A stretch of 64,000 nucleotides of DNA. Origin: an uncultured Lachnospiraceae bacterium. GTDB lineage: Bacteria; Bacillota; Clostridia; Lachnospirales; Lachnospiraceae. This document shows, one piece after another, positions 17,201 through 25,806 of this stretch. The position numbers and the translations under genes are program-made. The DNA lies in assembly GCA_910584325.1 (NCBI GenBank), contig CAJTZH010000006.1:1-64000 (forward strand). Reading direction: 5' to 3'. The number at the start of each line of letters is the position of its first letter. The stretch's first letter is position 1. The notes under the pieces are model-generated. The model was not told the DNA's origin, searched no databases, and saw only the letters and a program-made list of their open reading frames with translations.

Positions 17201-17959
17201 CTACACTTTGATATCGATTATTTTATTTGAGAGGATTCTTGCGCCCATATACCCCAAAAGACATATCGTCATAACAAAGACGCCGAGAAAATTACCATAC
17301 ATGGGCGCAATAAACTCATAGGCGGCAAGACGAAGATAAATAATAATTCCAAACGGCATAACATTCATTACTCTTTGCTCCATCTTCTTGCCGCTAATCA
17401 TTACATTGATTTCCTCTTTGACAGTAATTTTATCGCCAATATTTGCCGCAGTCTTTCCGATAATTTCTACCAGATTTCCTCCGCTTCTTTTTGCATAACG
17501 AAATACTTCCGCAAAATAAACGGCATCCTCAATTCCTACATGTTCCGCCAGTTGTTCCAGCGCATCCTCTACATTATCATTCATGGCAACCTTGCGCGTT
17601 ATTTCCATAAACGCTCTTGCAAGAACCGCATCGTCACCATAAAGCCCTGACAATTCCCGAATTGCTGCATTGAACGCATTTTCTACAGAATAACCTGCCA
17701 ACAACGCCGAACTGACCGCCATCATGCCGTCCTTAAACTCCATATTTACTTTTGCAGCCCGTTTTTCCTCCTTCTCCCGTTCTTTCTTTTTTAAATAAAA
17801 ATGGAAATATGGTAACATTACCACCGATGCGAATATGGTATTATAGAATAAAACAGATGTTATACTCAAACAGATAAGACATTCAAACGCAGCGAAAAGC
17901 AATTCTCTTTTTGAAAGCTTATAATAAAAGATCGTTTTCATTCGCCCGGAAACCCTCAT
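17201..17959 (-). CDS. tadB: TadB-like pilus assembly platform protein
   Basis: 252 residues with two hydrophobic segments near the start (LLFAAFECLICLSITSVLFY), a cytoplasmic helical T2SSF domain (MEFKDGMMAVSSALLAGYSVENAF to MEQRVMNVMPFGIIIYLRL) and C-terminal membrane helices. It overlaps the tadA stop by four bases (ATGA), so translation is coupled to the ATPase gene. TadB and TadC form the membrane platform that the TadA motor turns. All family landmarks are present. Confidence 0.9.
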   Translation of the reverse strand: MRVSGRMKTIFYYKLSKRELLFAAFECLICLSITSVLFYNTIFASVVMLPYFHFYLKKKEREKEEKRAAKVNMEFKDGMMAVSSALLAGYSVENAFNAAIRELSGLYGDDAVLARAFMEITRKVAMNDNVEDALEQLAEHVGIEDAVYFAEVFRYAKRSGGNLVEIIGKTAANIGDKITVKEEINVMISGKKMEQRVMNVMPFGIIIYLRLAAYEFIAPMYGNFLGVFVMTICLLGYMGARILSNKIIDIKV

Positions 17960-19161
17960 ATCCCTGCTCCCTTCATTTTATTGACATGAATCAGCTCATT
18001 TTTTTGAACCAGTTCCCCGATAATCTTTCCGTTTTCCTCTCCTCTTTCAATAAACTCATACAAAGAATTTAACCGAATCTCCCCATCTAATATTCCGTCC
18101 ACCTCCTCAATATATAATACACGTCTCGACTTATCCCGAAGTCTCCCCAAATGCACAATAATGTCAATTGCCGACGCAATTTGATTTTTAATTGCCATAA
18201 GCGGAATATCCATACCCATCATAATCATAGTTTCTATTCTGGTCAGCATATCCTTAGGACTGTTTGCATGACCTGTAGAAAGACTTCCGTCATGTCCTGT
18301 CAGCATTGCAGTAATCATGTCAATTGCCTCCGCGCCCCGGACTTCCCCTACAACAATCCTGTCCGGGCGCATTCTCAGAGATGATTTAATCAAATCCCTG
18401 ATGCTGATGGCATTTTCACCCTCTACGTTGGCATTCTTCGTCTCCAGACGTACAAGATTTTGTACTGACTGTATCTGAAGCTCCGCCGAATCCTCAATCG
18501 TAATAACACGTTCGTCACACGGTATATAATTCGATAGTGCATTTAAAAAAGTTGTCTTCCCGGAGCCTGTGCCGCCGCAAATAAAAATGTTGTATTTTGC
18601 TTTGACGGCTTTATCCAAAAACATTGCAGCTTCCTTTGTAATGGACTGAAACTGAATTAATTTTTCAATTGTAATGGGACTTTGATAGAATTTTCTGATA
18701 GTAATCACCGGTCCGTCAAGCGCCACCGGCGGTAGCACAATATTAACACGGGAACCGTTAGCAAGTCTTGTATCCAGAATGGGAACCGACTCATTGACAA
18801 TTCTGTTAGACCTTGCCGCAATCTGCTGGGCAATATTATATAACCGCTCCTCATTCATAAACCTTTTATCCCATTGATAAATTTGTCCTGCTTTTTCATA
18901 AAAAATATTTCCTGGTCCATTTATCATGATTTCCGTAATAGAATCATCGTCCATTAATTCCTGCACGATATCCAGCCTTTTCAGGGAATTAAAGATTTCT
19001 GTCGCATATTGTTCCTTTTCCTTTAATGTCATACGATATTGGGTGGAAACTTCCAATACTACCCCGTCAATAATTCGTTGAATCTCTTCCTCATCCATAT
19101 CTCTGGTCATATCTGTCCGCGCTCTTACAAGCATTTCAATTTCACGAAAAACCTTTTTCAT
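17956..19161 (-). CDS. tadA: CpaF/TadA family pilus ATPase
   Basis: 401-residue secretion ATPase. Walker A is GGTGSGKTTFLNALSNY (about residue 195), the Asp box is VITIEDSAELQ, Walker B and His box are RMRPDRIVVGEVRGAEA and GSLSTGHANSP. The N-terminal domain includes the conserved ITEIMINGPGNIFYE. Length and motifs are standard for CpaF. It powers pilin extrusion. The ATG has AGAAAGG six bases upstream and overlaps the tadZ gene by 20 bases. Confidence 0.95.
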   Translation of the reverse strand: MKKVFREIEMLVRARTDMTRDMDEEEIQRIIDGVVLEVSTQYRMTLKEKEQYATEIFNSLKRLDIVQELMDDDSITEIMINGPGNIFYEKAGQIYQWDKRFMNEERLYNIAQQIAARSNRIVNESVPILDTRLANGSRVNIVLPPVALDGPVITIRKFYQSPITIEKLIQFQSITKEAAMFLDKAVKAKYNIFICGGTGSGKTTFLNALSNYIPCDERVITIEDSAELQIQSVQNLVRLETKNANVEGENAISIRDLIKSSLRMRPDRIVVGEVRGAEAIDMITAMLTGHDGSLSTGHANSPKDMLTRIETMIMMGMDIPLMAIKNQIASAIDIIVHLGRLRDKSRRVLYIEEVDGILDGEIRLNSLYEFIERGEENGKIIGELVQKNELIHVNKMKGAGI

Positions 19162-20179
19162 TCAAAACCTTTCTGGCAAACGCGCCCAGTGTACTCCACT
19201 CCATTTTGTCAACGGACAGTTCTCCTTGCGAAAATTCCTTGTCATACGGTACTAAAATCTTTACGACGTTTTCCAGAAGAATTCCTCTCCCCGTGACATT
19301 CATATGGTCATAAAACTCCTCAATTTTTCTACGGGATATTGCATCCTCTGCTTCAGGCATAAAAATAACACTCATCATTTCAAAAAAACACCACGGCTTT
19401 TTTACAATCGTACCGACATCCACCACAAGAAATTCATATTCCGACACATCTAGAAGATATTGAAAAAATGTTATCCATTCTTCCACCAGAATATCCGTCA
19501 CATCATCCGGACACTCCACAGGAAGAATACAGTCAAACTTCCCCAACGGGCAGATATAATCCCGAAGTTTTTGGCGCAGACCCGCAGCGCTTCTCCGATA
19601 CATATACATCACTTCCGAAAGTCCTGTCCGGTTTCCCTGAAACAGACTGTTTGAGAGCCCCGTATACTCCTCCAGATTGATGTACAATACATTACCAATC
19701 TTTCCGAGGACATTTGCTGCCGCCAGGGAAAACGCTGTCTTATAGCACCTTCCCACCGGTGAATATACGCCTATTACTTTTCCTTTCATTTTTTTCGCGA
19801 GATTATTGACCGCAAGATATATTTCCCCCGCGCAGTAGCTTAACATCTCCCGTATAATCATCTCCGTTGACTGATACTTGAAAATTGGATGATACTCCGT
19901 TGATTCGGCAAAACTGCCTGTCAATTCTTCCTCAGATAATTTTAGAATATAATGAATATTCCCCTTCGGTACATCCCTGATAACCTCTTCACTGTTGGTA
20001 ATGAAAACTTCAACTTCATTATTCTTTAAAAAATCATTCAGTGAATCGCTATCGGTAAATACCATAATCTCATATGGAACTCCTGGTTTCCCTCTCATAT
20101 AGTTCATCAGCCGATATGCATATTGTTCATCCATATCGTAAATTACGCAGTTTTTCCTTATAAAACTACCCCCTTCCAT
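19142..20179 (-). CDS. TadZ/CpaE-like localisation protein
   Basis: 345 residues, first gene of the Tad locus. The N-terminal 120 residues resemble an atypical receiver domain (NCVIYDMDEQYAYRLMNYM, then VEVFITNSEEV); from about residue 133 comes a MinD/ParA-type ATPase fold (KVIGVYSPVGRCYKTAFSLAAANVL) whose P-loop departs from the standard GKGGxGKT: Gly-Arg-Cys-Tyr-Lys-Thr keeps the final KT. Such degenerate ATPases are typical of TadZ, which places the machine in the cell. The start at ATG 20179 is uncertain: the purine-rich GGAAGGGGG lies just inside the frame rather than upstream, and no better in-frame start is near. Confidence 0.8.
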   Translation of the reverse strand: MEGGSFIRKNCVIYDMDEQYAYRLMNYMRGKPGVPYEIMVFTDSDSLNDFLKNNEVEVFITNSEEVIRDVPKGNIHYILKLSEEELTGSFAESTEYHPIFKYQSTEMIIREMLSYCAGEIYLAVNNLAKKMKGKVIGVYSPVGRCYKTAFSLAAANVLGKIGNVLYINLEEYTGLSNSLFQGNRTGLSEVMYMYRRSAAGLRQKLRDYICPLGKFDCILPVECPDDVTDILVEEWITFFQYLLDVSEYEFLVVDVGTIVKKPWCFFEMMSVIFMPEAEDAISRRKIEEFYDHMNVTGRGILLENVVKILVPYDKEFSQGELSVDKMEWSTLGAFARKVLNEKGFS

Positions 20180-20282
20180 TCGCTATAATCCGCCCGTATT
20201 GCATTCCGGTACCGCATGTCATACTTTCGTGTGGGAAATAATCGAATTGTGATTTTAGAAACAAGACTTGTCTGTGTTATAG

Positions 20283-20311
20283 ATTATATAGCACATTTGT
20301 ATCTGTGTCAA
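20283..20311 (-). promoter_or_regulatory. Consensus sigma-A promoter of the Tad locus
   Basis: TTGACA (20306-20311) and TATAAT (20283-20288) on the minus strand with a 17-base spacer: a perfect match to the vegetative consensus. It starts transcription about 97 bases before tadZ. An 11-base inverted repeat, ACAAG-A-CTTGT (20261-20271), lies just downstream of the expected start point and could be an operator. Confidence 0.85.
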
Positions 20312-20329
20312 CTAAAAATTATTATTTTT

Positions 20330-21388
20330 TTAATTTCGAAGCGTTTCATAATCATAATTATTATAAAACTCTTTTACCTGCGTACAGTACTGTTCATAAT
20401 TATCCATTGTCAAAAGGTATTCATCATGATACATCCAATACAAAATTCCTCTGTTTACCCATGAACCAAAGTGCGCTAAATCCATATAATTGTCCAGATC
20501 ACAGGTTAATTCAAAATTATTTGTAAAAGAATACAATTTAATATTCGGACATTTCAGCAATTCTTCAATAACACATTTCTCCGCCGCAAAATATTTGTTC
20601 AATTCTCCTCTGTAAAAAAGCATATTCCAGTATCCGATACTATACGGCGTAAAAAAATAGTAAAACGTCACATTCGGATATGCGTCTGCCGTCTCTATAA
20701 TATTCTGTTTAATATTTTCCATAAGCATTCTATGCTCCTCATCCGTCAACGTCTGTTCCGTACACGGCGCGTTTTCCCACTCATACTCATTAAAAACCGC
20801 CTCCGCTCCATAAACGGCATCACGGCTCCAATAAGCATATTCGTCAAACGTTGTCGTATCTCCGTGAATATTGGTTAAATGCAAAACATCATAAACTTTC
20901 GTCACCAGCATTTCCTTATTCAAAAGATACTGCACGTCATTAAAAGGATTGTTGTCATACAGATAAAACGGCTGCAATTCCGGCTCAAATACATTATCCT
21001 TATCCAATATCATTGCCGAATAATCCAGGCTGCATAAAACATAGCGTACCTGTGGATTGCGTTCCAGCGCCAGACGGACCAGCCTGCTCTCCTCACAGAA
21101 ACTTCCTCCCGCTAACGCTACCTTAATTGACTTTGTTCCCCAATATGTATCAAACTCTGATGGCAGAAAATTTTCACACATGCTGCTTCCCGTTATAAGT
21201 GCGTCATATTCAAAATGTTTCACAATACCGTCATTTTGATAGCGTTCATCGTTCAATGGATAGGAATACTGCTTTAACGGCGCATGATAATGAAAAAGCG
21301 GGTCAATATAGGCGGTAATCCCCGCAAACAATCCAAGAATTACCAATGTTCCCGCAATAACAAGCAAACTCCAGTTTTTTCCTTTCAT
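20330..21388 (-). CDS. SGNH/GDSL-type protein paired with an MBOAT
   Basis: 352 residues. One N-terminal signal anchor (LVIAGTLVILGLFAGITAYIDP), then a DUF-type SGNH hydrolase fold: the nucleophile block ITGSSMCENFLPSEF (about residue 66) and a late YMDLAHFGSWVNRG segment supplying the Asp and His (about 316-319). Such proteins are the extracellular partners of MBOAT O-acyltransferases, as in alginate AlgJ/AlgX and teichoic-acid DltD systems, transferring an acyl group to a surface glycan. It follows the MBOAT gene by 11 bases, with AGGAGG before its ATG. The acceptor glycan cannot be read from the sequence. Confidence 0.82.
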   Translation of the reverse strand: MKGKNWSLLVIAGTLVILGLFAGITAYIDPLFHYHAPLKQYSYPLNDERYQNDGIVKHFEYDALITGSSMCENFLPSEFDTYWGTKSIKVALAGGSFCEESRLVRLALERNPQVRYVLCSLDYSAMILDKDNVFEPELQPFYLYDNNPFNDVQYLLNKEMLVTKVYDVLHLTNIHGDTTTFDEYAYWSRDAVYGAEAVFNEYEWENAPCTEQTLTDEEHRMLMENIKQNIIETADAYPNVTFYYFFTPYSIGYWNMLFYRGELNKYFAAEKCVIEELLKCPNIKLYSFTNNFELTCDLDNYMDLAHFGSWVNRGILYWMYHDEYLLTMDNYEQYCTQVKEFYNNYDYETLRN

Positions 21389-21399
21389 TAATATGCCTC

Positions 21400-22854
21400 C
21401 TAAAAGTTAAAATATAAAAATGTGGAAACACCTGATAATGACATAACCGACCAAACCAGCAATACAACCGTCAAAACCGCGTTTTTCCATGTTGGAGTAA
21501 ATTCTCTTTCATAACAGTTTTTTCCTGCCAGCACAATCAAAAACGATATAAAAAGCAGCGCAAGAATATAAAAGCCATCTATTCTTGACGGAAGAAACCG
21601 AAAAATACCAAACTTTCTTTCCAAAAAATCAAACTCGACAAGACGTACCGAATCAAAAAGTTCCGCTCTCACTGATAACGTATCCATGCAGAACAGTTTT
21701 TTAATAAAACACCAGGCTTTTTCCAAACTGTCCGCCCGAAATATAATCCAGGTACAGTTAATAAATAAAAACGTACAAACCCAGCGCACCCCTCCATAGA
21801 CCTTGTCCCAGACATTTTTAAATATACGGTTCAGGCAATTCACGAGTCCATGCACAGCGCCCCATATAACAAAAGTCCAACCGGCTCCGTGCCACAATCC
21901 GCTTAAGAGAAAAACCAGCATAATATTGATATACGTGCGCAGCGTTCCTTTACGGTTCCCTCCAAGCGGTATGTATACATACTTTTTCAGGAAACGTGTC
22001 AGCGTCATATGCCATCTGTCCCAAAATTCCAAAACCGAACACGACCGATACGGTGAATTAAAATTAACCGGCAAATCAATATTAAATAGTCTGCCGATTC
22101 CTACGGCCATATCACAATATCCGCTAAAATCAAAATATAACTGAAACGTATAACAGAGCGATACAATAAGAACTTCCGGTGAAGTCATATCCCAGACAGT
22201 TTCATATCCCCATGTAACCGCCCTGCCAAGCGTATCCGCAAGCAGCACTTTCTTAAATAAACCAATCGCAAAAATATAGAGTCCCGCCGCAATATTGTCT
22301 CCGTTTATCCGCTTCTTTTCTATGCTGCGAAATTGTGGTATCATTTCCTCATGAAAAACAATCGGACCTGCAACTAATTGTGGAAAAAATACAACAAAAA
22401 GCGCGTATTCTACAAAGTTATAGTCTTCTATCTCCCCTTTATAGGTATCAACAAGAAAAGAAATCTGTTGAAACGTAAAAAAACTTATTCCCAGCGGAAG
22501 TAATATGTGCTGTAATTCAAAATCCCCATGAAACAGTACATTCACATTTTCAATAAAAAAATCAAGATATTTAAAATAAAAAATAGAACCCAGATTGAAG
22601 GCAATTCCGATTATCAGTAACATTTTTTTGTATTTATTATTAAGGAATATCTGCCGTGACAAAAGAAAATTAAATATGATACTGATACAGATAATCCATA
22701 AATAACCGGCATTATAATATCCATAAAACCACAATGACATTATAATCAGCCACAACTGTGCCAGTCTGTACCGTTTGATATAATTCAGAAAAAAATAACC
22801 TGCAAATGCCATCGGCAGGAAAAATAAAATGAAAATGTAAGAATTAAAAAGCAT
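21400..22854 (-). CDS. MBOAT family O-acyltransferase
   Basis: 484-residue polytopic membrane protein (about 11 helices). The MBOAT core signature is clear: FWDRWHMTLTRFLKKYVYIPLGGNR, then the catalytic histidine in LLSGLWHGAGWTFVIWG (about residue 320). This matches AlgI/DltB/PatA-type enzymes, which move an acetyl group across the membrane for transfer to a polysaccharide. I place the start at ATG 22854 (MLFNSYIFILFFLPM) with AAAGGA eight bases upstream; the in-frame extension to 22956 has no ribosome site and covers the promoter. It forms an operon with the SGNH gene. Confidence 0.9.
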   Translation of the reverse strand: MLFNSYIFILFFLPMAFAGYFFLNYIKRYRLAQLWLIIMSLWFYGYYNAGYLWIICISIIFNFLLSRQIFLNNKYKKMLLIIGIAFNLGSIFYFKYLDFFIENVNVLFHGDFELQHILLPLGISFFTFQQISFLVDTYKGEIEDYNFVEYALFVVFFPQLVAGPIVFHEEMIPQFRSIEKKRINGDNIAAGLYIFAIGLFKKVLLADTLGRAVTWGYETVWDMTSPEVLIVSLCYTFQLYFDFSGYCDMAVGIGRLFNIDLPVNFNSPYRSCSVLEFWDRWHMTLTRFLKKYVYIPLGGNRKGTLRTYINIMLVFLLSGLWHGAGWTFVIWGAVHGLVNCLNRIFKNVWDKVYGGVRWVCTFLFINCTWIIFRADSLEKAWCFIKKLFCMDTLSVRAELFDSVRLVEFDFLERKFGIFRFLPSRIDGFYILALLFISFLIVLAGKNCYEREFTPTWKNAVLTVVLLVWSVMSLSGVSTFLYFNF

Positions 22855-22882
22855 ACGATTAATCCTTTCGACATTATACTTT

Positions 22883-22911
22883 ATTATATTAGTTATTTCG
22901 ACAAAACTCAA
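22883..22911 (-). promoter_or_regulatory. Promoter of the MBOAT-SGNH operon
   Basis: TTGAGT (22906-22911) and TATAAT (22883-22888) with a 17-base spacer on the minus strand. A direct repeat TTTCGACA (22867-22874 and 22896-22903) brackets the -10 element. Confidence 0.75.
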
Positions 22912-22944
22912 CATTTTTTGCAGTGAAAAAGCATTGTGCCTTTG

Positions 22945-22973
22945 TTGACATGACAAACGATTTTTGTTACATT
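22945..22973 (+). promoter_or_regulatory. Promoter of dapL
   Basis: TTGACA (22945-22950) and TACATT (22968-22973) with a 17-base spacer. The leader is only about 30 bases, too short for a lysine riboswitch. Confidence 0.75.
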
Positions 22974-23009
22974 TAACGTAATTTTAAATCATCAAAGGAG
23001 TTTGATAAT

Positions 23010-24206
23010 ATGCCTAAGTTAAATGAAAATTATTTAAACATCAAACAAAGCTATCTTTTTTCAGAAGTTGCCAAACGGGCAGCCGCGTACGCATCTGCCC
23101 ACCCTGACAAAAAAATCATCCGTCTCGGCATCGGCGACGTTACCAAGCCGCTCACCCCGAACGTAATTAACGCGCTCCACGAAGGCGTTGACGCTATGGC
23201 AGACGGAAATACTTTTAAAGGATATGGTCCTGAACAGGGATATGAATTTTTAAGAAACGCAATTTCCGAATATTATGCCAAAAACGGCGTTGACGTCGCC
23301 GCAGACGAAATCTTCATTTCCGACGGCGCCAAGAGCGATACCGGCAATATTACGGAACTTTTCGACAATGATAACGTAATCTTAATTCCCGACCCGGTTT
23401 ACCCTGTCTATGTCGATACGAACATCATGATGGGCAAATCCATTCAATACATGAACGGTAACGCGGATAACGGCTTTTTGCCAATGCCGGACAAGTCTGT
23501 ACACGCTGATGTAATTTATTTGTGTTCCCCAAACAATCCGACCGGCGCAGTTTACAATAAGGCGCAGTTAAAAGAATGGGTTGATTACGCGCTGGAAAAT
23601 AACGCGGTAATTCTTTTTGATTCCGCATATGAAGCATTTATCACCGACCCAGAACTTCCAAGAAGCATTTTTACCATTGAGGGCGCGAAAAAAAGCGCCA
23701 TTGAATTTTGCTCCCTCTCCAAGACGGCCGGATTTACCGGAACACGATGCGGCTACACTGTCGTTCCGAAAGACTTAAAATTCCTGTCTTCAACCGGAGT
23801 GGAGCAATCGATGAACGCGATGTGGAACCGGAGACAGAGTACGAAGTTTAACGGGACATCATTTATTATCCAGAATGGCGCTGCCGCGGTATTTACCGAT
23901 GAGGGCATGGCTCAATGCATGGAAAACCTCAGATACTATCAGAAAAATGCACGAATCATCGCCGATACATTGACCAAAAAGAACATCCGCTTCTTTGGCG
24001 GCGTCCATTCACCATATATCTGGTTTGAATGTCCTAACGGCATGGAAGCTTGGGAATTTTTTGATTACCTTCTGGAAAATGCCCAAATTGTCGGCACTCC
24101 GGGCGCAGGTTTCGGAGAGAACGGCAAGAACTTCTTCCGTCTGACAGCCTTTAATACAAAAGAAAATACGGTAGAAGCTATGAAAAGATTTGAAAAACTA
24201 TTTTAA
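23010..24206 (+). CDS. dapL: LL-diaminopimelate aminotransferase
   Basis: 398-residue PLP enzyme converting tetrahydrodipicolinate directly to LL-diaminopimelate, bypassing the acyl-blocked route to lysine and peptidoglycan. The family-specific start (LNENYLNIKQSYLFSEVAKR, IRLGIGDVTKPL), FKGYGPEQGYEFLR, and the PLP-lysine segment SLSKTAGFTGTRCGY (about residue 236) are present. Length matches DapL. AAAGGAG precedes the ATG. It is monocistronic, between its own promoter and the terminator at 24213-24255. Confidence 0.96.
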   Translation: MPKLNENYLNIKQSYLFSEVAKRAAAYASAHPDKKIIRLGIGDVTKPLTPNVINALHEGVDAMADGNTFKGYGPEQGYEFLRNAISEYYAKNGVDVAADEIFISDGAKSDTGNITELFDNDNVILIPDPVYPVYVDTNIMMGKSIQYMNGNADNGFLPMPDKSVHADVIYLCSPNNPTGAVYNKAQLKEWVDYALENNAVILFDSAYEAFITDPELPRSIFTIEGAKKSAIEFCSLSKTAGFTGTRCGYTVVPKDLKFLSSTGVEQSMNAMWNRRQSTKFNGTSFIIQNGAAAVFTDEGMAQCMENLRYYQKNARIIADTLTKKNIRFFGGVHSPYIWFECPNGMEAWEFFDYLLENAQIVGTPGAGFGENGKNFFRLTAFNTKENTVEAMKRFEKLF

Positions 24207-24212
24207 AAAAAT

Positions 24213-24255
24213 AAGGGATACCGCGAGATATTTTTTCAAGCGGCATCCCTTTTTA
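24213..24255. terminator. Bidirectional terminator between dapL and the alarmone synthetase gene
   Basis: Arms AAGGGATACCGC (24213-24224) and GCGGCATCCCTT (24240-24251), with T-runs on both strands (TTTTTATA on plus, TATTTTTTT on minus). Confidence 0.88.
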
Positions 24256-24288
24256 TATGATTCTAAATTGTATGTACCGATATTCAAA

Positions 24289-24930
24289 CTATATTTTTTC
24301 AATTTCATTCCGAATTGTCAACATTTCCCTGTCAATAGCAGCAATCGTATCGGAATGAGACTTCAGCCTTTCGATAATCCCAACTGCATCTGCCATGTTT
24401 TTCTTATAGCAAAGCTGATAGTCAAGAATTGACCAGCAGTCCATTGTCGCCGTACGGACTTGGACTTCCACTCTCCGTTTCTCGCAATTTTCATCAAAAT
24501 ATATTGGAATCTCAATAATTAAGTGCAGACTCATATAACCATTCTTTTTGGGATTGGCAATATAATCCTTTTCTTTGATAACTTTAACATCCTTCTGTTG
24601 TTTCAAAAGCCTTGCGATTTCATAAACATCGTCTACAAAAAGGCATACTATGCGAATCCCCAGCAAATCGTTTAATTTGTCACATGCGGTTTTAAAATTC
24701 GTATCCAGGTTTTTGCGCACCAGCTTCGCGTAAATGCTCTCCGGCGTTTTAATTCTCTGTGTAATACTTCTTGTGATTTCCCTGCCGTATTTCATACGCA
24801 GTTCTTCATCTATAATTTTACACTTTGCTTCGACAATACTCAAAGCATACTGACTTTTTAGTAAATACTGTTCCTGCTCCGTTGCCGTTCTGATTGAACT
24901 TACGCTTCCAGTCTCTCCCATATTTTCCAC
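24289..24930 (-). CDS. Small alarmone synthetase (RelA/SpoT-type GTP pyrophosphokinase)
   Basis: 213-residue stand-alone synthetase domain like RelP/RelQ, expected to make ppGpp or pppGpp from ATP and GDP/GTP. Visible motifs: IKTPESIYAKLVRK (GTP/ATP-binding basic block), DLLGIRIVCLFVDDVY, the substrate loop NPKKNGYMSLHLIIEIP (Y-x-S-x-H), and RRVEVQVRTATMDCW. It lacks the hydrolase, TGS and ACT domains. It is the last gene of a likely operon after the PHP phosphatase and MgtC-like genes, linking a stress alarmone to these two. Confidence 0.9.
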   Translation of the reverse strand: MENMGETGSVSSIRTATEQEQYLLKSQYALSIVEAKCKIIDEELRMKYGREITRSITQRIKTPESIYAKLVRKNLDTNFKTACDKLNDLLGIRIVCLFVDDVYEIARLLKQQKDVKVIKEKDYIANPKKNGYMSLHLIIEIPIYFDENCEKRRVEVQVRTATMDCWSILDYQLCYKKNMADAVGIIERLKSHSDTIAAIDREMLTIRNEIEKI

Positions 24931-24987
24931 TCCTATAAAAACGCTATCCTTTATTTTATTCGGCGGGAACAGTTTTTATGACAATAT

Positions 24988-25797
24988 TTACAAATTTTTT
25001 AAAGAAATAAAATCCGGTTTGCGTTTATCATATACGGTCACGTAAGAAAATCCCGCTTCTTTTAATATCTGATATCCGATTTTTGAAACACTTCCCACAT
25101 GCTCTGCCACATGCGCGTCCGAACCGACCGTAATTATTTCCCCGCCCAGCTTACGATATAATTTCAGCAAATACATATTCGGCATCGTATCATTCATTCC
25201 TCTTGCGATTCCCGAAAGATTTAATTCAATTCCCCTGCCCCGCTCAATTACTTTTTTAAAAATGTCAGAAAACTCCCAATGATATTTGCTTTGGTCTACC
25301 TCTTCCCCAATTTGCAGTTTAAAATATCTGCACGGATAATTTACATGTCCCAATACATCATATTCATAATCCGCCGCCAAATCATAGAGCCAGTTCAAAT
25401 ATACTTCATAAGTCTTCCTATAATCTGTTTCATGATAATCTATTTCCGCTAAATCCACATCTCCCGCCAGATTATGAATAGAACCGATTACAAAATCCAG
25501 CGGATATTTTTCGACAAAAACCGACGCTTCCGCTTTATTAATCTGCGGCTGGCCATATTCCGCCCCAATCAAAACCTTCAGCCTGCCGCGATACTCCTCC
25601 CGCACCTTTATCAATTCATTATACAGGCTTTTACAGTCTAAAATATAATCGTATGGTTTATCTGTATATAAATCCATATGGTCCGTGACCGCAATCTCAT
25701 ACATACCCCGCTCTATCGCAGTATCACAAATCTCTCTTAAATCACAGCTTCCGTCAAAAGAATACTTTGAATGTATATGATAATCTACTAAATACAT
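24988..25797 (-). CDS. PHP-domain histidinol-phosphatase-like hydrolase (HisJ/HisK family)
   Basis: 269 residues with the metal-binding PHP motifs in order: DYHIHSKYSFDG (residues 5-16), VTDHMD (about 38), GAEYGQ (about 78), GSIHN (about 101), GHVNYP (about 150) and GSDAHVAEHVG (about 228). The set is complete, so it should be an active metal-dependent phosphoesterase; histidinol phosphate is the family's known substrate, although no other his gene is nearby. It starts nine bases after the MgtC-like gene. Confidence 0.88.
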   Translation of the reverse strand: MYLVDYHIHSKYSFDGSCDLREICDTAIERGMYEIAVTDHMDLYTDKPYDYILDCKSLYNELIKVREEYRGRLKVLIGAEYGQPQINKAEASVFVEKYPLDFVIGSIHNLAGDVDLAEIDYHETDYRKTYEVYLNWLYDLAADYEYDVLGHVNYPCRYFKLQIGEEVDQSKYHWEFSDIFKKVIERGRGIELNLSGIARGMNDTMPNMYLLKLYRKLGGEIITVGSDAHVAEHVGSVSKIGYQILKEAGFSYVTVYDKRKPDFISLKNL

Positions 25798-25806
25798 GTT
25801 TTTCTC

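Noticed and set aside
22855-22956. Longer N-terminus of the MBOAT protein
   Set aside because: No ribosome site, sequence overlaps the promoter, and the family's membrane start is at 22854.
22957-23009. Lysine riboswitch before dapL
   Set aside because: The mapped promoter leaves a leader of about 30 bases, far too short.
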